Shown here piece by piece: positions 59,126-64,000 of a DNA stretch of 64,000 nt. Position 1 is the stretch's first letter. Each line of letters starts with the position of its first letter. The translations under genes and the position numbers were made by a program. A model generated the notes under the pieces. The model ran no database searches. It was not told the origin of the DNA and was given only the letters and a program-made list of their open reading frames with translations. The stretch spans positions 186,001 through 250,000 of the forward strand of contig PDNA01000019.1 in assembly GCA_002573605.1 (NCBI GenBank), given 5' to 3'. The stretch comes from Polytolypa hystricis UAMH7299. Its lineage: Eukaryota > Ascomycota > Eurotiomycetes > Onygenales.

Positions 59126-61049
59126 ATGCAAACGAGGCGAATGACGGCCGGGTCCGGCAAAATGGAGCCTGAGCAAAACGAGCCTAGCGGACGTAAACGA
59201 CAAGGTTCGAAGGAAGCGGATGATCAATCCGAGAAGATGGCCAAACGGCGGAGACCGGCGAGGATCCAGAATGACGCTTCCGACCATATGAAGTGGAGTA
59301 AGGGAAAGCTTCAAGATGAGTATCTAAACGAACACAACAAATGCGCAGATCGGGAGCGTCTCCTTGAGGAAATGAAGTTGCGGCACAAAGAAGTCGATCC
59401 GAAAGGCAAAGGCTACTAAAATTTCAGCAAAACCAGAAGATGGACGATGAGGCAATTAGGAATGCTTTCTACGACCTTATGGAAAGTTGCAGGGATTGGG
59501 CAAGAAGATACTCGGACAATAAGCCGCTTACTTTGTTGGAGCATCCGGACACTCGCATTTCGATTGGCGATTACGAAACGCTCACTCACATTTGCAAAAG
59601 ATTTGATATCTTGACAGAACCGGTCTACGGGAGATACCTTGTGCTGAACGCTATATTGTCAACGTTCATATACCAGCACTTCGTTCCACTTTTCTTCCTT
59701 GAGGATAAGGCTCCTGTTGATTGCCTCTTGAAATTGATTGGTCAAAGTAGGTTACTGCTAGACCCAATGAGATCTTTAACTGATTGTGTCTGTGTCTAGA
59801 AGGAAGGGAAAATGTCCCTCATTGGGCTACTGTCACCTTGGCTATGCTAGGAGATAATCCGGATGGCAGCCCTTCGGAAGATTTTGACAACATGAAAGCG
59901 AACGCCTACGACAGAGCTATCGGCGCCTTCCTAGGTACTATGGATCGCATTTTGTGGAAATGCCCCGTTGAATTTGCACAGGAGAAGTGCAAGGCAGAAC
60001 TGAGGAACATTTTCAGTAGTGCTGGAGAGTTTGCACTAGGGATCTTGAAAAAGGGGCTTTTTGTTGACTGCTTGACCTCGAGTAGCGAAGAGCTCATGGG
60101 CAATGACTTTCAGTTGAATTCTGATCTTATGAAACCGCATGGGTCCATGCAACTCGGTGAGATTGGTGAACGCCTGGATGGCAAACAAATCACGCTTGTC
60201 GTGGAGCCGGCCATTGTTGGATGCGGGATTGATTATACCGGCAAGAAGGTTAAAAGGGTCTGGTCCAAGGCGGTAGTCTGGGTTGAGAACTGGAAGAAGC
60301 TTTGTGAAGTTCCTCCACCGCCTGAAAATCCGACGCGGACTTTTATTGAAGATGTGAGCCCAGGGGTGGACGGAGGAGCTACTATCGTGCCCGTTGCCAA
60401 TCACCAAGATAGCAGCCGCGACAATGCAGGTATTGGCGCAACCGAAAGGATTGACAGCCCTGGGAACGAATCTGCGAGACCGCCAATTTCGGAAGCCGAT
60501 GATGGTAATCATAATGAACTCCAAATGAAAGGAGTCGAAGGCTCTGAAGGCTCCGAAGATAATGGCCGTCGTAGTGAGGAAAATTGCGGAAGCGGTAGTC
60601 ACAAGGGTCCTAGGGACGAACCTAAGTTTTCACCAACTATGAGAAGTGAGGGTGGTAATCATGTTAATACCCCGACAACTGAAGCTGGTAGGGCTGAGGA
60701 TCGTCAAGTAATGCCGCACGGGGAGTCGAGCAACACCAACACCGACGAGCAAACTTCGGTCGATGGTAGCAAGCGCGGAAATAGCAGTAGTCAGATGGTC
60801 CCGGAAACCGAAGCAGGACAGCCACACCATGCTGGTTCTGAGGTTGCTAGTCACTGTTCTGATGTTGGGATGGCTAGCGCTGAAGACCTTCAATCTGCGG
60901 CACGTTGGGAACAAGATTTAACTACATCGAATAGTCATGACATCTCTCATGCTCCAAAAAAGCGCGAATCAACACCCGATTGGAGTCTAACGGCTCAAGA
61001 AGAGTCTCCGTTTCTCTTCCCGCCACGGAGATTAGAGCACATAGAGTAA
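59126..61049 (+). CDS. Unrecognised nuclear-type protein with a frame break near the N-terminus
   Basis: From the ATG at 59126 the first frame gives a basic segment with a bipartite NLS-like pattern (RKRQG to KRRRPAR) and a coiled coil (YLNEHNKCADRERLLEEM), then stops at 59417-59419. A frame shifted by one base is open from 59368 and continues SERQRLLKFQQNQKMDDEAI, which reads as the natural extension of the coil. From the ATG at 59440 this second frame runs to 59746, splices (59747-59799) and continues 59800-61049, giving 518 aa. It has a helical globular part (FYDLMESCRDWARRYSD, LTHICKRFDILTEPVYGRY, FALGILKKGLFVDC) and a long acidic Ser/Glu/Gly tail. I know no named family. It could be one gene with a frameshift, or an intact gene starting at 59440. 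Confidence 0.6.
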
Positions 61050-62679
61050 AGCGTGAAATCCCATTCTCGCCGGATCCACTGAACCCATAAGTGCAGTTTG
61101 TTTTTCAGGGGTTATTTTTGATTTGTGATGACAATTTCAAGGGCGCTGTTGGCTTTTTATGGGGTTGAGCTATGGACAGAAAAAGCCCCAGGAATGGATT
61201 GTTCTTGATTGCTATTTTTGTGTTATACAATGGCGGTTTCGTGGGATGACATTTTCGGATACCTATCGGTTCCTTTGAGCGTCAGGATAGCCTGGTTGGC
61301 TGGGGATATGGGAGGAAGCTTTATGGGCTCGTTCGTTGAAATTTAAAGCATGCATCTACGTAGGCATGTAGTAGAATCGTGCACATCCCCTGATATGCAA
61401 AGTCCCATTCTATCCTTCCCTATCTCGCCGTAGAACCATAGTAAAAAAAGAAATTAAATTGAATAGAAATATATCAACTAGCGTAGGATGGTGGACATAT
61501 TATGGGGTGGTGGGACGAATGTTTCCATCCCATGTCGCGGGGGCTACAGCTCAGGAGGGGCAAAGAACATCTGAACCATATACTTTTCGAAGAGGGAAGC
61601 ACGACAAGGTTCCAAAGATGACGTTGTCCCATCCTTGCTCCCACCCTCTCTAGTTGGAGGACCAAATACCGGACATACAACGGGCTAGCTCACACATGAA
61701 GCTGTCAGCATAAGCGCGAATCATAGCGGCAGAGCTGAACCGTACCCTTTAACTCCCGCTTCGAATGAGGATCACACCAATAGAATCTGTAACCTGCTTT
61801 ATGCGGGAGACGTTTGCCCCGCATATAGACGGGTGCGGGAGATTGCATATTTTCCCCTCGGGCAATTGGTCCGTTGTTTGGGTGGTGCAGCTATGCAGCA
61901 TGCAGCTCTGATTCATACAGTCGGAATCGTTATGATTCTACGAGAGTCCATGGACAATTTGCTTGAACGGAACTAGAAGTATTTTGAGGACCCGTTCTGG
62001 TGATTGATATGTATAATAGGAGAAAGGATTAAAAATTTGGCAATTGAGATGTGATCTAAACAAGCACATAAAGTTGGCTAGATGCGTATAATTCTGGCAT
62101 TGCAAAGAACTTTTATCCTCGCTTCTCCCCCTCCATTACGTTTCGAAATAACGGAGACAATGGTGAGGGCTTTCTTGGTTCGCTCGGCTCATGCTTGCTC
62201 CAGCCTTGTTGGATTCGATTGTCTCTTCATTGCCCAATGGAAGGGTATATAATCCAGAGAGAACATGGTGGATTATATGCATTCTGCATTCCCTCGCATT
62301 CAACCTCCTATCGTGAAGTTCCTCCCACCTCCATCGCAGAAAGGCAGCGGAACACCGTGCGCTCCAAATATGCTTCTAATAGGTAGCCTTCTTTTCCTGG
62401 TTTACGTTTATTCCTCAGCTGATGAGGCAGTAAGATTATTGTACATCGGAAGTACCTTTTCTGTGCGGGCAGGTTGCTTGTCTTTCCTGTTCGGTCGCAA
62501 TCCTCTGCTTGGCCATAAATGATGGGATGGCCTTATAGGAGCGAGACAACACCTCTTCAATTCATATATCTCATGAACGCACCCACCAGTGTATCGAATG
62601 CGAATAATATCATTCTTAAGGAGGAATATAGCTTCTTTATTCGACTCACTTCCTCAGAGACTGAGAGACAAACCTACCA
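61050..62679. other. 1.6 kb intergenic region
   Basis: This is A/T-rich with many stops. Short frames at 62195-62522 show no conserved pattern. It should hold the promoter of the coiled-coil gene. No RNA gene or repeat is seen. Confidence 0.5.
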
Positions 62680-64000
62680 ATGGAGCACAGCAGTTCTTCC
62701 TCGACCTCTAGCCTTGCATCGTCAATCTTCTCATCTGCAACGCCCGAGCTGTCTAGAATTATGGACTTCGCAAGCAGCATGATGCGGCCCTCAAGAATTC
62801 CACGACCGGTCACGTCCGCTAACGCGGCATCATCTCGCCCACGAGCCCCCCCTCATACACCGTATGACGCAAGCCAGCAAATAGACCTTGGCCTATGTGT
62901 CAAATTGTATGGAGTAGTCCTTGCGACTATTACGAATTGGAATAATGATCGAATAGGAAAACTTCAAGAAAAATTGGCTGAAGCCGAGAAAAACTCAAAG
63001 GCCATCCAGCAAGTCTGGGACAAGGATAAAGAGGTGTGGAACACGACGCTCTTAGGAAAGAACGCCGAGATAGCGGAAATGAGGGAGGGAGTAATGGAGT
63101 TGATGAGGAAACTCGCCGCGGAGACTGAAGCGAAGGGAAACTTACAGGGGAAGCTTAAGGAAGAAAGGGAATGGAGGGAGGATGCTGAGGCTCGAGCGGT
63201 AAAGGGAGCAGAAACCTGTTACTATCTTAAAGAGCAGAATTTTGATTTGAACGAGCGACTCGAAAACGCCGAATCGGAGAAGAAGAAAGCGGAAGAGAAC
63301 CTTGAGAAAGTGCGGGCTGAGTCGAAAAAAAGACTTACCGACGCCGAGAAGCAGCTGCAAGATGCGCAGGAGATAAGCAATAATCTCTATGATGGGATCG
63401 AATGTCTAACAAATGAGCGCGACGATCTGGAGACGACCTTGGAGCAACAAGAGGCTCGATGCGCCGCACTTGAGGCAGGGCAAATGGAGCTAGAAGCGCA
63501 GCATGAAAAGGAGCTGCAAAATGCGAAGGAGGTAAACAGGAATCTTCACGATGGTATCCAGAATCTAGAAGAACAGTGTGGCGTCATACAAAAAGCCCTC
63601 GGGCTTCAGGAGGATCGATGTGGCGCGCTCGAGGCAGGGAAAAACAAGCTCGAGACACAGCATGCCAGTTTCAAGGAAGAATCCAGACGCCAAAACAATG
63701 ATCTGGCACAGCAGTGCAATAACCTCCAAGATAATGTTGATTGTCTGAGAAACAACCTCCATGGTATGGAAAATCGGTTGACGGAGAAACAAGCGGAGTG
63801 CGAGGCTCTGGAGGTAGCGCTCACGCAACAAAAGAATCGATGCCATGCACTCGAGGCAGAGAAGGTGGAGATTAAGAGACAGCATGCCAATCTAATGGAA
63901 GAATCCAGACATCAAAATGACGACCTGACGAAGCAATGCAATGCTCTTCAGAATGATGTTGATGACCTAAGAGACCACCTCCTTGATGTCATGAATCACT
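62680..64000 (+). CDS. Long coiled-coil protein built on a 74-residue repeat (3' end outside window)
   Basis: From the ATG at 62680 the frame is open for 440 codons to the window edge with no stop. Residues 1-70 are Ser/Pro/Ala-rich. A short hydrophobic patch (CVKLYGVVLATITNWNND) follows, then continuous heptad-patterned coiled coil rich in Glu, Lys, Gln and Ala. In the last 250 codons the segment R-C-x-A-L-E-A recurs, as do QQCNNLQDNVD-like segments. A 222-nt unit starting at 63661 is repeated from 63883. It resembles myosin-tail, SMC-arm or golgin-like proteins only by composition, and the family is not recognised. It may belong to a lineage-specific group with the preceding gene. No intron is needed in the visible part. 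Confidence 0.75.
   Translation, partial: MEHSSSSSTSSLASSIFSSATPELSRIMDFASSMMRPSRIPRPVTSANAASSRPRAPPHTPYDASQQIDLGLCVKLYGVVLATITNWNNDRIGKLQEKLAEAEKNSKAIQQVWDKDKEVWNTTLLGKNAEIAEMREGVMELMRKLAAETEAKGNLQGKLKEEREWREDAEARAVKGAETCYYLKEQNFDLNERLENAESEKKKAEENLEKVRAESKKRLTDAEKQLQDAQEISNNLYDGIECLTNERDDLETTLEQQEARCAALEAGQMELEAQHEKELQNAKEVNRNLHDGIQNLEEQCGVIQKALGLQEDRCGALEAGKNKLETQHASFKEESRRQNNDLAQQCNNLQDNVDCLRNNLHGMENRLTEKQAECEALEVALTQQKNRCHALEAEKVEIKRQHANLMEESRHQNDDLTKQCNALQNDVDDLRDHLLDVMNH
63661..64000 (+). repeat. 222-nt (74-aa) tandem repeat in the coiled-coil gene
   Basis: The unit at 63661-63882 (CATGCC start, EESRRQNNDL then QQCNNLQDNVDCLR) is repeated from 63883 (EESRHQNDDL then KQCNALQNDVDDLR) and is cut by the window edge. 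Spacing is exactly 222 nt, so the frame and the heptad register stay close. A more diverged copy may precede it at about 63440-63660. Confidence 0.75.

Noticed and set aside
62195..62522. Overlapping short plus-strand frames before the coiled-coil gene
   Set aside because: No conserved pattern; more likely leader or promoter sequence.

Overview
This window is nuclear DNA from a filamentous ascomycete, most likely Eurotiomycetes and probably Onygenales. The signs are short GT-AG introns (about 45-255 nt) with CTAAC-type branch sites, pyrimidine-rich leaders, long gaps between genes and a gene set typical of that class. The species cannot be named from the sequence alone. I count 23 protein genes (one cut at each window edge, one looking like a pseudogene) and one tRNA. 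All exon joints were deduced by eye from frame, splice consensus and remembered family patterns.

Region 1-16 kb: the last exon of an unidentified gene (149-265), then a five-exon Msb1/Mug8-type morphogenesis gene on the minus strand (1741-5199). A 4.5 kb gap with no supportable gene follows, then an eight-exon Zn2Cys6 transcription factor (9676-12466), an intron-bearing tRNA-Cys (13403-13487) and a patch of MITE-like inverted repeats (about 14.25-14.57 kb).

Region 16-30 kb: the MADS-box factor RlmA, ribosomal protein eL33 with a 10-nt microexon, a DUF2406 protein with a 22-residue glutamine tract, the V-ATPase assembly factor Vma21 and a membrane-anchored histidine-phosphatase-like protein.

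Region 30-56.6 kb is a housekeeping block: Fun30 chromatin remodeller, Lap2 secreted aminopeptidase, Dus2 tRNA dihydrouridine synthase, Ipp1 pyrophosphatase, mitoribosomal mL53, the SNARE Sec20, a short-chain dehydrogenase, Rfc2 clamp-loader subunit, Pho13-type phosphatase, an unrecognised mitochondrial protein head-to-head with mitochondrial ClpP, and a Dsc4-like (DUF1746) membrane protein. Shared themes are chromatin and DNA replication (fun30, rfc2), mitochondrial gene expression and proteostasis (mL53, clpP, the unknown), and secretory-pathway or vacuolar membranes (vma21, sec20, dsc4-like). CACGTG palindromes recur in several of these promoters.

Region 56.9-64 kb looks accessory: a 5'-truncated, frame-broken Hsp70-like gene, an unrecognised nuclear-type protein with a frame break near its N-terminus, and the start of a long repeat-built coiled-coil protein that runs off the window. 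I found no CRISPR array, rRNA, intact transposon or recognisable biosynthetic cluster. The best candidates for something undescribed are the 57-64 kb block, the inverted-repeat patch near 14.4 kb and the in-frame N-terminal extension upstream of ipp1.
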